DNA of 64,000 nt from contig CAVWRJ010000008.1 in NCBI GenBank assembly GCA_963757335.1, positions 806,001 through 870,000 on the forward strand, read 5' to 3'. This DNA comes from DASQPA01 sp963757335 (GTDB lineage: Bacteria > Acidobacteriota > Thermoanaerobaculia > Multivoradales > UBA5704). A program made the translations under genes and the position numbers. Of this stretch, positions 43,857-53,655 are shown piece by piece. Within the stretch, counting starts at the first letter, position 1. The number at the start of each line of letters is the position of its first letter. Below the pieces are notes generated by a model that was not told the DNA's origin, ran no database searches, and was given only the letters and a program-made list of their open reading frames with translations.

Positions 43857-44453
43857 ATGGGACGCTACGATTTCCTGCTCGACACCTATGAGACCGAGCG
43901 CGTGAAGACGCTCTCGGTCTGGTCGCAGTTCGCGGACGCCGACCTGGCGTTCCGCCCCGATCCGCGGGCGCGGAGCCCGCACGAGCAGATGGTCCACCAG
44001 TGTCTCTCCGAGGACGGTTGGATGCGGACCATGCTGGGGATCGACCTCGGGGAGCCGCCGCTGCCGCCCGACGAGACCCGGCTCGCTTTCCTCAGGCGCT
44101 ACGCCGAGGCCTCCGCCCGGCGCCTGGAGGAGCTGCGGGGGAAACCGGAGGCCTGGTTCGAAGAGACCACCCGCTTCTTCGACGTCGACCGCAGCCGCGC
44201 CTGGGTCCTCACCCGGCGGATCGCCCACACCGCCCACCACCGCGGCCAGCTCACCCTCTGCCTCCGGCTCCTCGACCGCGACCTCTACTCGACCTACGGC
44301 CCCACCGCCGACACCGGCGGCCTGGCGGCGAACGGCGCCGGGGTCCTCTACCGCTACGAGTCGGTCGAGGATCTCCTCGAAGCCGAGGCCGCCGGCGGCC
44401 GGCGGCCGGCCCTGCCGGGGCCGGGGGAGAAGAGCCCCACCGAGCGGCCGTAA
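43857..44453 (+). CDS. DinB-family protein
   Basis: A 198-residue four-helix DinB-fold protein. The metal-ligand histidines are plausible in SPHEQMVHQCLSEDGWM near residues 41-58 and RIAHTAHHRGQLTLCLRLL near 122-140 (H-x3-H type). DinB-like proteins include thiol-dependent transferases; the substrate is unknown. A run GGAGGGGGGG lies before the ATG at 43857. The M14 peptidase gene follows after 59 bases. Confidence 0.82.
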   Translation: MGRYDFLLDTYETERVKTLSVWSQFADADLAFRPDPRARSPHEQMVHQCLSEDGWMRTMLGIDLGEPPLPPDETRLAFLRRYAEASARRLEELRGKPEAWFEETTRFFDVDRSRAWVLTRRIAHTAHHRGQLTLCLRLLDRDLYSTYGPTADTGGLAANGAGVLYRYESVEDLLEAEAAGGRRPALPGPGEKSPTERP

Positions 44454-44512
44454 GGAGGGGGTGTCGGGATAGGATGCCCGAGTCAAGCCGTATTTGCCCA
44501 GGAGGATTACGG

Positions 44513-47500
44513 ATGCGTCGATTCGTCCTTGCCGTTCTGCTGTTGGCGACCGGTCTCGTTGCACCCTCAGCCGCCCAGACCCGAGTCCCTACCGAGCTCA
44601 AGCCCGGTCCCGGGCTGCCCATCGATGCCGACGCCACGGCGAAGATCCGCAAGTACACGACGGCGCCGGAGTTCAACTCGCCGCTCACCGACTACCTGCC
44701 GGCTTCGACGACCGTGCCGAGCCCGAGCGCGGTCCTGGGCGACGTCGCCGGAGCGCCGGGCATCCTGCCGTACACGGCGGAGGTGAATCGCTACTTCCGG
44801 ATGCTCGCGGCGGCGAGCCCCCGGGTACGGGTGATCTCGCTCGGGATGAGCGAGGAGGGGCGCGAGCGGATCGCGGTGGCGGTCAGCTCGGAGGCGAACC
44901 TTCTGCATCAGAAGGAGAACGACGCGCGCCTTGCGCAGCTCGCCGACCCGCGGCTCCTGGCGCTCGACGACGCCCGGGCCGAGGGCCTGATCACCGCGAG
45001 CGTGCCGGTCTACTACATCACGGGGACGATCCATTCTCCCGAGACCGGGGCGCCCACCGCGCTCATGGAGCTCGCCTACCGGCTGGCGGTCGACGAGAGC
45101 CCGTACATCCGCGCCATCCGCGATCACGTGATCACCCTCATCACGCCGATCGTCGAGGTCGACGGCCGCGATCGCATGGTGGACGTCTACCGCTGGCATC
45201 TCGCCCATCCCAAGGCCAACCCGCCCCGCCTGGTCTACTGGGGGCACTATGTCGCGCACGACAACAACCGCGACGCCATGGGCCTCACTCTCTCGCTCTC
45301 CCGGCAGGTGCTCGACACCTATCTCGGCTGGCACGCCCAGGTGCTCCACGACCTGCACGAGTCGGTGCCGTTCCTCTACGACAACACGGTGGGCGACGGC
45401 CCCTACAACGCCTGGGTCGATCCGATCCTCACCAACGAGTGGCAGCTCTTCGGCTGGACGAACGTGGCGGAGATGGGCAAGTTCGGGATGCCGGGGGTCT
45501 TCACCCATGGCGACTTCGACACCTGGAGCCCCGGCTATCTGATGTTCCTCGCCGCCATGCACAACGGCGTCTCGCGGCTCTACGAGACCTTCGGCAACGG
45601 CGGCGCCGACACCGAGAACCGCGAGATCCCGCCCGGCGAGGCGTCCCGCACCTGGTACCGCCAGGACCCGCCCTACCGGACCGTCTCCTGGTCGCAGCGC
45701 AACAACAACAACTATGAGGAGACCGGCCTCCTCGTCTCGCTGGCCTTCGTGGCGGAGAACCGCGAGCAGCTGCTGCGGAACTTCTGGGCGAAGAGCAAGC
45801 GCTCGATCGCCAAGCCCGAGCGGGAGGGGCCGGCGGCCTACGTCCTCCCCGCCGACGGCCGGCGGCCGGGCGCCCAGGCCGAGCTCCTCCGGGTCCTCCA
45901 ACTGCAGCACGTCGAGATCTCGCGCGCCGATCGGGCGTTCACGGTGACCGTCCCCAGCGCTGCCAAGCCCGCCGACAAGAAGGCCGACGGCGCCGACGGC
46001 AAAGAGGCGCCCGCGGTCAAGGACAAGGCGCCCACCCGCCGCACCTTCCCGGCGGGCAGCTACGTCGTCCGCATGGACCAGCCCTACAGCCGCGCCGCCG
46101 ACGCTCTCCTGGATCGCCAGTACTGGAGCCCGGACGATCCCCAGAAGCACCCCTACGACGACACCGGCTGGAGCTTCAGCGCGCTCTTCGACGTCGAGGC
46201 CGTCCGGGTCACCGACCGGACAGTGCTCAAGGCGCCCATGGCACGCATCGAGGGGCCGGTCCGCCTGCACGGCGGCGTTACCGGGAAAGGTGGGAACGGT
46301 GGGAACGCCGGGAACGCCAGGAATGCCGGGAACGGCTCCGGTGTTCGCCGTCGCCCAGCGGGGGGACGACTCGATGTTCATGCTCCGCTACGCCCTCGGG
46401 GACGCCACGGTCGACGCCGCGGCCGAGCCGTTCCGGGCCGGCGGGCACGACTATCCGCGCGGCACCTGGCTCGTGCGCGGGATCGGGAAAGAAGCGTTCG
46501 ACCACGCCGCTTCAGAGGCCGGCGTCGCGGTGGAGGCATTGGCTGCGATGCCTGCTGCGCCGACGGTCCAGACCCGGCCGGTCGCCAAGCCGCGCATCGC
46601 GCTTCTCCACAGCTGGCTCAACACCCAGACCGAGGGCTGGTGGCGCGAGCGCCTCGATCTGCTGAAGATCCCCTACAGCTACATCAGCACCCAGAACGTG
46701 GCGGCCGACGCTGACCTCGCGGCGCGCTTCGACGTCATCCTCTTTCCGCCGGTCGGGGTCGGGGATCCGGAGCGCATCGTCTCCGGCCTGCCGATGTGGG
46801 GCGAGCCGATCCCCTGGAAGACGACGCCCGAGACTCCGAACCTCGGGCGGATCGACGCCACCGACGATCAGCGGCCCGGCCTCGGCTTCGCCGGGCTCGA
46901 TCACCTGCGCCAGTTCGTCGAGCAGGGGGGGCTCCTGGTCGCCGTCGAGGATACGGCGCGCTTGCTGATCGCGACCGGGATGGCTCCCGGCGTGCGGGTC
47001 GCAAACGCCAAGAACCTCCGGGTGGTGGGCACCGTGCTCGACGCCCGTTTCCCCGACCCCAAGTCGCCGCTCGTCGACGGCCTGGGCGATCGGCTGTCGG
47101 TCTACAGCGCCGACGGGCTGAGCTTCGAGATCAGCCAGTCGGCGGCGGGAGGCTGGGCGGAAGAGGAGGACGACCGCCCGACCGGCCGCGGCGATGCTCA
47201 CGACACCGACACCCCGCAGGGGCGGCCCGCCCAGCCTCCGCGGCCTCAGCGGGCGAAGGTCGAGCGCTGGGAATCGCGGCCGCTCGAAGTCGAGGAGCTC
47301 CGCCACAACCCCGCGGCGATCCCCGAGGCGCTCCGCCCGCGGACGTTGGTCCGTTTCGGCGATGCCGACGATCTCCTGGTCTCCGGCCTCCTCGACCACG
47401 GAGCCGAGCTCGCCCGCCGCGCCGCGGTGGTCGAGGTCCCCCTCGGCAAGGGGCACCTGCTGCTCTTCGCCATCAACCCGATCTGGCGCGGCTCGACCGT

Positions 47501-47609
47501 CGGCAGCCATCCCCTGGTGTGGAATGCAATCCTGCAGCACCAGTCACTTGGCGGCGGCCCCGGGGGTCCCGGCGGTCCGGCCGGCCCGGGACTGGCTAGC
47601 GGGCGGTGA
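44513..47609 (+). CDS. Exported M14-family zinc carboxypeptidase-like protein, one apparent frameshift
   Basis: A signal peptide (FVLAVLLLATGLVAPSAAQ) starts at ATG 44513 after GGAGG. The M14 domain shows H174-x-x-E177 in TIHSPETGAP, the substrate-binding HDNNRD block and HDLHESVPF with the third zinc histidine. At 46286-46288 a run of three A seems to carry one base too many. Removing it joins HGGVTGK to VGTVGTPGTPGMPG, a nine-base-repeat linker, and then a C-terminal domain (IALLHSWLNTQTEGWWRERL to IWRGSTVGSHPLVW) ending at 47609. Repaired length is about 1031 residues. It probably degrades peptides in the periplasm; the C-terminal domain may help in assembly or substrate binding. Confidence 0.8.
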
Positions 47610-47628
47610 GGGCTTCCGGCGACAACCG

Positions 47629-50313
47629 TCAGCGCCCCTTGCGCCCGAGCGCCAGCAGATTGGCGAACAGACGGTAGGCGCCGGGGACCCCGGCCGGGAG
47701 TTGACGGAAGAGGGCGAGGCCGGTGTAGATGTAGTGTCCCTGGCCGAGTTGGGCCACGAGGAGGCTGCCCTGGAGCTCCGGGCCGCCCGGATCGGCCATC
47801 CCCAGGAGCGGCTTGTACTCCGGGGCCCAGGTGTGGGCGAAGTAGAGGCCGCGCTCCTGCACCCAGCCCTCCCAGTCCGCGGGTCCGAGCCGGTTGGGGG
47901 TCGAGAAGATGGGGTTGGCCGGATCGAGGAGCTTGACCGCCGCGGTCTCGTCCGTCACCCGGTCGTGCGGCCGCGCGATGTCGAGCGCGAAGGGCGCGTA
48001 GTGCCCCTCGATATAGGGATACTGCTGGTACTGGACGAGGACCAGGCCGCCCTTGCGCGCATAGTCGAGCAGCCGGCCGTTGGCGCGGTCGAGCGCCGGC
48101 TCGGTCTCGTAGGCGCGGCTGCCGACGACGATCGCGTCGTAGGTCGAGAGGTCGCCGTCGGTCAGGTCGGCGGGGCCCAAGAGGACGATGGGCACTCCGA
48201 CCTGGGAGAGGAACTCCGGCACCCGGTCTGAGGCACCGCGCACATAGCCGACCCGCCGGAGCGGTGGCAGCCGGAGGTCGGTCGCGCTCACCTCGATCGT
48301 CGCGGGCTCCGGTCGCGGGGTGGGGCGGATGTGGGGATACTCGACGACCGGGACGGCGACGGCGCTCCGCTCCCCCGAGTCGAGCTCGGCGGTCAAGGTC
48401 AGGGAGTAGCGGCCGGGGGCGAGCGCCGCGTTGGCGGTGAGCGGCACCTCGATCTTCGTCGCCGCGCCGGGCGCGAGCTTAAAGGGGAACGAGGCCTGGG
48501 CCGGCCAGGCCGCCGCCGGCTGAACCACCAGCCGGCCGCTCTCCGGGTCGGCCGAATGCGAGGTCAGGGTGACGGCGAGGTGGCGCGGCTTGCCTGCCGG
48601 GAGCGGCCACATCACGAGGTGGTCAGGGGTGGCGACCTCGACCCGCGGCACGACGCGGAGGGGCCGGCGGACCTCGCCCACCGCCTCGTCCTGACGCCTG
48701 AAGACGACCTCGCGGTCGAGCGTCACCGGTACCCCTTCGAAGGTGAAGGTGAAGCGCGCGGTGAGCGGCGGTGGTCCGAACGGCTCGCCGCGCTCGGCCG
48801 GCGCCGCCTCCGACCAGTCGTAGAGGTCGCCCTGGAGCGGCCGGCGGAGGAAGTAGGGGAGGGTGAGCGGGGTCTTGGCGGGGACGGTAAAGCTCCCCTT
48901 GTGATCCTTCTTCTCACCGGGTGCCAGGCGCTCGGCGAGGGGGGCGGCCTCGCCGGTCGACCGCGGGAGGGCGTCCCCCCAGTCGGAGACCAGGGCCACC
49001 GCGACGCTTCCGAGCGTCGCCCTCCCGCCGTTCCAGAGCGTCGTCTCGACATCCACCGCGCTCCCCGGGGTGACCGTCTCGCGGTTGACCGCGGCGTCGA
49101 CGGCGATCCCTGCTGCGGCGGCGAGACCGGTCTCGGCGACGGCGATCTTCTCGTCCAGGAGCTCGAGGACGGCGAGCGCCTCCCCCGTCCCGCCCTTGAG
49201 GACGGCCCGGGCCGCCTCAAGATGCTTCAGGATCTCGGCGAGCGGCGGCGCGGCGTCGGCGAGCCGCTCGGGGGCGAGCGCGGCGCGCGCCTTTAAAGCC
49301 GCGGCCTCGGCCTGGGCCAGGTGGGAGATAACCTCTCTCTTGGCGTCGCCCTCCGGGAGCGGTGCCGCGATCGCCGCCAGGTGGGTGTCGATCCCGGCGA
49401 AGATCCCCTTGCCGTCCTTGCCCGCGCCGCCCTCCACCCAGGCGAGGCGGGTCTCCGGGCCGCCCAGCTCCTGGAGGCGCCCCATGTCCTGCGAGCGGTG
49501 CATGCTGCGCGAGGCCATGGCGAGCTGGTAGGTGGACTTGCCGGAGAGCGGATCGATGCCGCCGAGCGGCAGGTCCATCGTCGCCGCCTTGCGATCGAAC
49601 CAGGCGGCGCGGTAGAAGGCGAGCGGTTTCCAGGGGACGAGCCCCTCCCGCGCGGCGAGGAGCTCGGGGAAAGCCGCGGGATCGCCCGCCAGGCGATAGG
49701 CCTCCGGGGCCACCACCCCCGCCTCCTGGTGCTGGCCGTGGCCGGCCTGCGCCGTGCCGGGGAAGACCGAAACGACGACCTGCGGCTTGAAACGCCGGAC
49801 GACCCGCACCGCATCCTCGACGATCGCGTCCTTGGGCCACAGGTGGAGCGTCTCGTCGAGCGAGCGGGTGAAGCCGAAGTCGAAGGCACGGGTGAAGTAC
49901 TGCCGGCCGCCGTCGATCTCGCGAGCGGCCAGGAGCTCGCGGGTGCGGATGAGCCCGAGGCCGACGCCGAGCTCGGGGCCGATCAAGTTCTGGCCGCCCT
50001 CGCCGCGCGAGAGCGAGAGGTAGGCTGCCTCGCCCCCCTCGCCGCGCGCCACCAGGGTCAAGAGCGAGGTGTCCTCGTCGTCCGGGTGGGCGCCGATGAC
50101 GAGAAGGCGCTTGTGGGTCGAGAGCTTGGCGAGAGCCCGGTCGACGGTCGCGAGCCCCCCGGTCGTCGCCGGCTGGAGCGGAGAAGGCGAGGGCGCGGCG
50201 CCAGGTACGCCCCCGACACCGGCGGAGACGAGAGCGGCGCGGCCCAACCCGAGCGCCAGGACGAGCAGGAGGAGGGCGAAAGTGGACAGGGCTGGAACGG
50301 GGTGTCGGGTCAT
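47629..50313 (-). CDS. Exported PIG-L family deacetylase-like hydrolase
   Basis: An 894-residue protein. After a signal peptide (STFALLLLVLALGLGRAALV), the PIG-L/LmbE domain begins at about residue 68 with the zinc motif H76-P-D-D79 in GAHPDDED. It continues with SLSRGEGGQN and GHGQHQEAG, which supplies the third ligand. The remaining 600 residues contain beta-rich regions and a C-terminal glutamine-amidotransferase-like segment (VVGSRAYETEPALDRANGRL). PIG-L enzymes remove acyl groups from GlcNAc-type sugars; the substrate of these very long versions is unknown. It converges on the M14 gene with 19 bases between. Confidence 0.85.
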   Translation of the reverse strand: MTRHPVPALSTFALLLLVLALGLGRAALVSAGVGGVPGAAPSPSPLQPATTGGLATVDRALAKLSTHKRLLVIGAHPDDEDTSLLTLVARGEGGEAAYLSLSRGEGGQNLIGPELGVGLGLIRTRELLAAREIDGGRQYFTRAFDFGFTRSLDETLHLWPKDAIVEDAVRVVRRFKPQVVVSVFPGTAQAGHGQHQEAGVVAPEAYRLAGDPAAFPELLAAREGLVPWKPLAFYRAAWFDRKAATMDLPLGGIDPLSGKSTYQLAMASRSMHRSQDMGRLQELGGPETRLAWVEGGAGKDGKGIFAGIDTHLAAIAAPLPEGDAKREVISHLAQAEAAALKARAALAPERLADAAPPLAEILKHLEAARAVLKGGTGEALAVLELLDEKIAVAETGLAAAAGIAVDAAVNRETVTPGSAVDVETTLWNGGRATLGSVAVALVSDWGDALPRSTGEAAPLAERLAPGEKKDHKGSFTVPAKTPLTLPYFLRRPLQGDLYDWSEAAPAERGEPFGPPPLTARFTFTFEGVPVTLDREVVFRRQDEAVGEVRRPLRVVPRVEVATPDHLVMWPLPAGKPRHLAVTLTSHSADPESGRLVVQPAAAWPAQASFPFKLAPGAATKIEVPLTANAALAPGRYSLTLTAELDSGERSAVAVPVVEYPHIRPTPRPEPATIEVSATDLRLPPLRRVGYVRGASDRVPEFLSQVGVPIVLLGPADLTDGDLSTYDAIVVGSRAYETEPALDRANGRLLDYARKGGLVLVQYQQYPYIEGHYAPFALDIARPHDRVTDETAAVKLLDPANPIFSTPNRLGPADWEGWVQERGLYFAHTWAPEYKPLLGMADPGGPELQGSLLVAQLGQGHYIYTGLALFRQLPAGVPGAYRLFANLLALGRKGR

Positions 50314-50669
50314 GTCGGCTCTCTCTAGCGCCGGGAGACGGAGTCGGCCAGAAGCCCCGGACGCGGCGGGCAGTCTAGCACCGGGGTCGGCGGCGGCGGT
50401 CTGACGAATCGCCTGGCACCTGTGGCTGGCGGTCCCCGGCACCGGCTACGTCTCTTCGTCGACCACGCCACCCGCTTCTGGGACCGCGGCCACAAGGCGG
50501 CCGGAGGCCTGTCGAATCCTGGCTCACCGCCGCCCAGGAAGGGAGCCGGGACGGCATTCCCTTCCACCTCGTCTTCGTCTGGTAGTCTCCGCAGCTGTTT
50601 GGGGAGCGCCCGGAGGCTCTCCGCGCTCGCCCGGAGCCGGAGAAAGTCCTGGGGAACGAGTTTTTGGCG
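50314..50669. other. Region upstream of 21-bp array, no gene recognised
   Basis: About 356 bases with no supported gene or RNA. A 17-base segment at 50405-50421 is the exact reverse complement of 25016-25032 at the left end of the STAND island. One frame ends in GIPFHLVFVW at 50584, which might be gene debris, but I cannot name it. Confidence 0.4.
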
Positions 50670-51067
50670 ACTTTCGACGGATGGAAGTCGACTTCCATCC
50701 CGTCCGGATCGACTTCCGAGGGGTCAAAAGTAACTTTCCACGGGTTTCTGAAGACTTTTGAGGCTTGGTACTTTACTTTCTTCGCGTGCAGCTCGACTTT
50801 CGACGCGAAGAAAGTCTTCCGGATCTCGTCGGAAGTCCTCGGAAAGCCGTGGAAAGTCTTCCGAGAGCCGTCCGGGAGCTTTAAAAAGGGGTCCGGGGGC
50901 GTCCGCAAGGGGTCCGGGAGCTTCCGGAAGGGGTCCGACGCCTCCCGGAAGCGGTCCGCGAGCGCCCCAGGTCCGTCCGGGAGGTTCCGAAATCCGTCCG
51001 GGAGGTTCCGGAGCCTGTCCGGGAGCACGGAAATCTGTCCGGGCACCTTCGGGAACCGCCCGCGATG
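50670..51067. repeat. 21-bp repeat array, block 3 (19 units)
   Basis: Nineteen contiguous units, eighteen of exactly 21 bases and one of 20 (50796-50815). The first part has units starting ACTTTC or ACTTCC, the second CTTCCGG ... GTCCGGGAG, the same family as block 2 at 28518-29105. On the minus strand the units read as L-P-D-x-x-R-K type heptapeptides. A perfect 22-base palindrome lies at 50679-50700. The array ends 90 bases before vapB. Confidence 0.9.
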
Positions 51068-51156
51068 CTCCGTGGTGGAGGGCAGCGTCCTGCCGTCTGG
51101 TCAGTCCGCTCCCTTCTTGGCTACGTGGAGTTTCGTTTCCCTGCTAGGATCATGGT

Positions 51157-51423
51157 ATGAAGAATGCCACAGAAATTACCATGGACGATTCGGGTCGCCT
51201 GGTCATTCCCAAGCCGATCCGCGAGCGAGCGGGTCTGCGCCCCGGTGTTCCCCTCGCCATCACCTGCAGTGAGGGGAGGATCGAGATCGAGACTGCTCCC
51301 CGAGCCGTGAAGCTGGTCCGGAAGGGCTCGTTCCGTGTCGCCGTACCGGTCGAGCCGGGAGAGCCGCTGACCGAGGAGATGGTCGAGCGCATACGGGGTG
51401 AGCTGCGAGGGCGTAACAGCTGA
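51157..51423 (+). CDS. vapB: AbrB/VapB-type antitoxin
   Basis: An 88-residue antitoxin. The SpoVT/AbrB DNA-binding domain is at the N-terminus: MDDSGRLVIPKPIRERAGLR, then GVPLAITCSEGRIEIE. The C-terminal half should wrap the toxin. Antitoxins of this type bind their own promoter with the toxin. The ATG is 90 bases after the 21-bp array. The vapC start codon overlaps this stop codon by one base (TGATG). Confidence 0.9.
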   Translation: MKNATEITMDDSGRLVIPKPIRERAGLRPGVPLAITCSEGRIEIETAPRAVKLVRKGSFRVAVPVEPGEPLTEEMVERIRGELRGRNS

Positions 51424-51863
51424 TGGAACAGAACTCGCCGATCGCCCTGGACACGAGCACCATCGTCGCGGGGCTCCTCGCTTGGCACCAGCACCACGCG
51501 GAGGCCTTACAGGCGCTCGAGGAGGCCTTCGCTGGAGAGCTAGGCGTCGTTCTCCCTCTACCCGCGCTGCTCGAAGCGTACTCGGTGATGACTCGCCTCC
51601 CCGCTCCTCACCGCCTGAGCCCGGACGTGGCCCTGGCTCTCCTGGAGGATTCGCCGCTAAGGCTTTCCTCCTTGGTCGGTCTTCCCGACGGCGAGGGGTG
51701 GACTTTCGTTGGCACTCTGGCCTCCCGCGGCGTTTCAGGAGGCCGGACCTATGATGCCCTGATAGTGGCCTGCGCCAAGAGAGGCGGCGCCAGCAAGATC
51801 CTGACGCTCAACCGTCGGCACTTCGAGGGGCTCGATCCATCTGTCGAGGCAGTTGTACCTTGA
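51423..51863 (+). CDS. vapC: VapC-type PIN-domain toxin
   Basis: A 146-residue PIN-domain ribonuclease. The acidic active-site residues are visible in ALDTSTIVAGLL (D10), LLEAYSVMTR (E49), and GRTYDALIVACAKRGG (D108), with the ending ILTLNRRHFEGL. VapC toxins cut tRNA or rRNA when freed from VapB. Overlap with vapB indicates a coupled toxin-antitoxin operon. Confidence 0.9.
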   Translation: MEQNSPIALDTSTIVAGLLAWHQHHAEALQALEEAFAGELGVVLPLPALLEAYSVMTRLPAPHRLSPDVALALLEDSPLRLSSLVGLPDGEGWTFVGTLASRGVSGGRTYDALIVACAKRGGASKILTLNRRHFEGLDPSVEAVVP

Positions 51864-51979
51864 GTTGGCAAGCTCGTAGACCTCCACGGCCGGCAGCGTG
51901 AGAGTCGAGAGCTGACCGAGCCAGGGCTCTCGGTTGTGCCGCTTTGGAGTCCGAAGCGCGGCGTCGGGGCCGCGCGTTC

Positions 51980-52065
51980 GAGCTGAGAGATCTGTTGATT
52001 CTCGCGATCGCCAAGGCTCATCATCTGGGCGTCGCCACACGGAACGTCCACGCCAGATGGCGGAG
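51980..52065 (+). pseudogene. Remnant of a second VapC/PIN toxin C-terminus
   Basis: One plus-strand frame reads ELRDLLILAIAKAHHLGVAT followed by RNVHARW. It resembles the end of VapC toxins (…LLIAAxAxxxgLxlvTRNxxxF). No start or N-terminal PIN segment precedes it, so it is a fragment. The rest of 51864-52142 shows nothing else. Confidence 0.4.
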
Positions 52066-52142
52066 TAGGAGTGGCTCTGTCCTGTAGAGCTGCCGCTTGA
52101 CTTACGCTTGATCGGCGCACATCATACCTCGGGAAGAGAGAC

Positions 52143-52934
52143 ATGAGCGAACATTCTTCAATCGAGTGGACAGACGCGACTTGGAACCCCGTCAGAGGGT
52201 GTACCAAGATTAGCTCGGGATGCGCCCACTGCTACGCCGAGACTTTCGCCGAGCGGTTTCGGGGAGTTCCAGGGCATCCCTATGAACAGGGGTTTGACCT
52301 CCGGTTGATCCCGGAGAAACTCTCGCAGCCTCTTCTCTGGCGCAAGCCCAAGATGATTTTCGTCAACTCGATGAGCGATCTTTTCCACGAGTCGGTGCCG
52401 GACAGCTATATCGTTGCAGCCGCTCGTGTGATGCAGCTCGCCAACTGGCATACCTACCAAGTACTTACTAAGCGCTCGGAGCGACTGCAGGAGCTCCTCG
52501 CCACCAAGCTGCGCTCCGCCGCGCGAGAGCCTCATATCTGGTGGGGGGTGAGCGTGGAGAACCGGGTCCAGGGCCTCCCCCGCGTCGAGCACCTGCGATC
52601 GGCGCCTGCCGCCCTACGCTTCCTCTCGGTCGAGCCGCTCCTCGAAAGCCTGGGCAGGATCGACCTGTCGGGTATCGGTTGGGTCATCGTCGGCGGTGAG
52701 AGCGGCCCCGGGGCGAGAGCGATCGAGGAGTCATGGGTCCTCGACCTCCGCGACCAGTGCCATCGTGCGGGCGTCCCCTTCTTCTTCAAGCAATGGGGAG
52801 GGAGACGCAAATCGGTTACGGGCCGGGAGCTCCGGGGCCGAACCTACGACGAGGTGCCGGAGCGCTCCCGTCAGCAGGTCAAGGAGACCGCCGCCGTCCG
52901 AGCAGCCATCGAGGAAATCCAGGCGTTTTGCTAA
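52143..52934 (+). CDS. DUF5131 (phage Gp37/Gp68-like) three-Cys-motif protein
   Basis: A 263-residue protein. The N-terminus MSEHSSIEWTDATWNPVRGC with GCTKISSGCAHCYAE carries the three-cysteine C-x7-C-x2-C motif of the phage Gp37/Gp68 family, suggestive of a radical-SAM-like or metal-binding site. Further conserved blocks are NSMSDLFHESVP, FLSVEPLLE and VGGESGPGAR. These proteins occur in phages and islands, often next to a TcmP partner, which is absent here. The function is not established. Found among toxin-antitoxin genes, consistent with horizontal transfer. Confidence 0.85.
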   Translation: MSEHSSIEWTDATWNPVRGCTKISSGCAHCYAETFAERFRGVPGHPYEQGFDLRLIPEKLSQPLLWRKPKMIFVNSMSDLFHESVPDSYIVAAARVMQLANWHTYQVLTKRSERLQELLATKLRSAAREPHIWWGVSVENRVQGLPRVEHLRSAPAALRFLSVEPLLESLGRIDLSGIGWVIVGGESGPGARAIEESWVLDLRDQCHRAGVPFFFKQWGGRRKSVTGRELRGRTYDEVPERSRQQVKETAAVRAAIEEIQAFC

Positions 52935-53017
52935 AGCTTCGATGCCGCGCGAGGCTCCGCCTGCACCGGGAGCCGGCGTGGTGTCCATAGGTGCCGATCG
53001 TGTCGGCCCCCCCGGGC

Positions 53018-53326
53018 TCATCCTGCCGCCTTGACTTTCCTGATCTGCTTCAACTCTTCGGCCTCTGCGATGCCCGCTTGGTACAGATCCCAGCGCAGCT
53101 GCAGGTTCATCCAGAAACCCGCGGACATGTCGAAGAACTTCGCCAGCCGGAGCGCCGTGCTCGGCGTCATCCCGCGCTTCTTATGGATCAGCTCGTTGAT
53201 CCTCTGGTACGGAACGTGGAGCCCCTCGGCCAAGTCCCGCTGCGATAGAGCCATCGGCTTCAGGAACTCTTCGAGCAGCATCTCGCCTGGATGTGTCGGC
53301 TCGCGGTGCGTGGGTACCCGAATCAT
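53018..53326 (-). CDS. higA: HigA-type XRE antitoxin
   Basis: A 102-residue helix-turn-helix protein of the HigA/VapI family: THPGEMLLEEFLKPMALSQR at the N-terminus, then QRINELIHKKRGMTPSTALR as recognition region and FWMNLQLRWDLYQA. HigA neutralises HigB and represses the operon. The gene follows higB after 30 bases; toxin-first order is normal for higBA. Confidence 0.92.
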   Translation of the reverse strand: MIRVPTHREPTHPGEMLLEEFLKPMALSQRDLAEGLHVPYQRINELIHKKRGMTPSTALRLAKFFDMSAGFWMNLQLRWDLYQAGIAEAEELKQIRKVKAAG

Positions 53327-53356
53327 AGATTCCTCGCTGGATGGAAGCTGGGCTCA

Positions 53357-53650
53357 CTAGTGATAGTCGACAATTTCTACCTCGACCGGCTCCGAATCCG
53401 TCCACACGAAGCAGATCCGGTATCGTTCATTGATCCGGATGCTGAGCTGGCCGCCCCGGTCGCCTGAAAGCCGCTCCAAGCGATTGCCGGGAGGGACACG
53501 CAGCTCCTCCAGGCTCTGGACAGAATCAAGCTGATCCAGTTTGCGAGCCGCTACAGCCCAAAGGCCCTGAGGACAACTGCGGCGAGCCTCCTTGGTGTTC
53601 TGTCCGTTAAAAACTTCCTCGGTCCCGCGGTCCTTGAACGACCGGATCAT
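53357..53650 (-). CDS. higB: HigB-type ribosome-dependent mRNA endonuclease toxin
   Basis: A 97-residue RelE-superfamily toxin. It begins MIRSFKDRGTEEVFNG and has the HigB core LRVPPGNRLERLSGDRGGQL, then NERYRICFVW. HigB cuts mRNA in the ribosome when HigA is lost. The ATG at 53650 is six bases from a palindromic operator. It forms a standard toxin-antitoxin pair with higA. Confidence 0.92.
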   Translation of the reverse strand: MIRSFKDRGTEEVFNGQNTKEARRSCPQGLWAVAARKLDQLDSVQSLEELRVPPGNRLERLSGDRGGQLSIRINERYRICFVWTDSEPVEVEIVDYH

Positions 53651-53655
53651 CAGCT

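Noticed and set aside
52143..52934. Prophage, suggested by the Gp37/Gp68-like gene
   Set aside because: No integrase, capsid, portal, terminase or tail gene is nearby; the family also occurs in non-phage islands.
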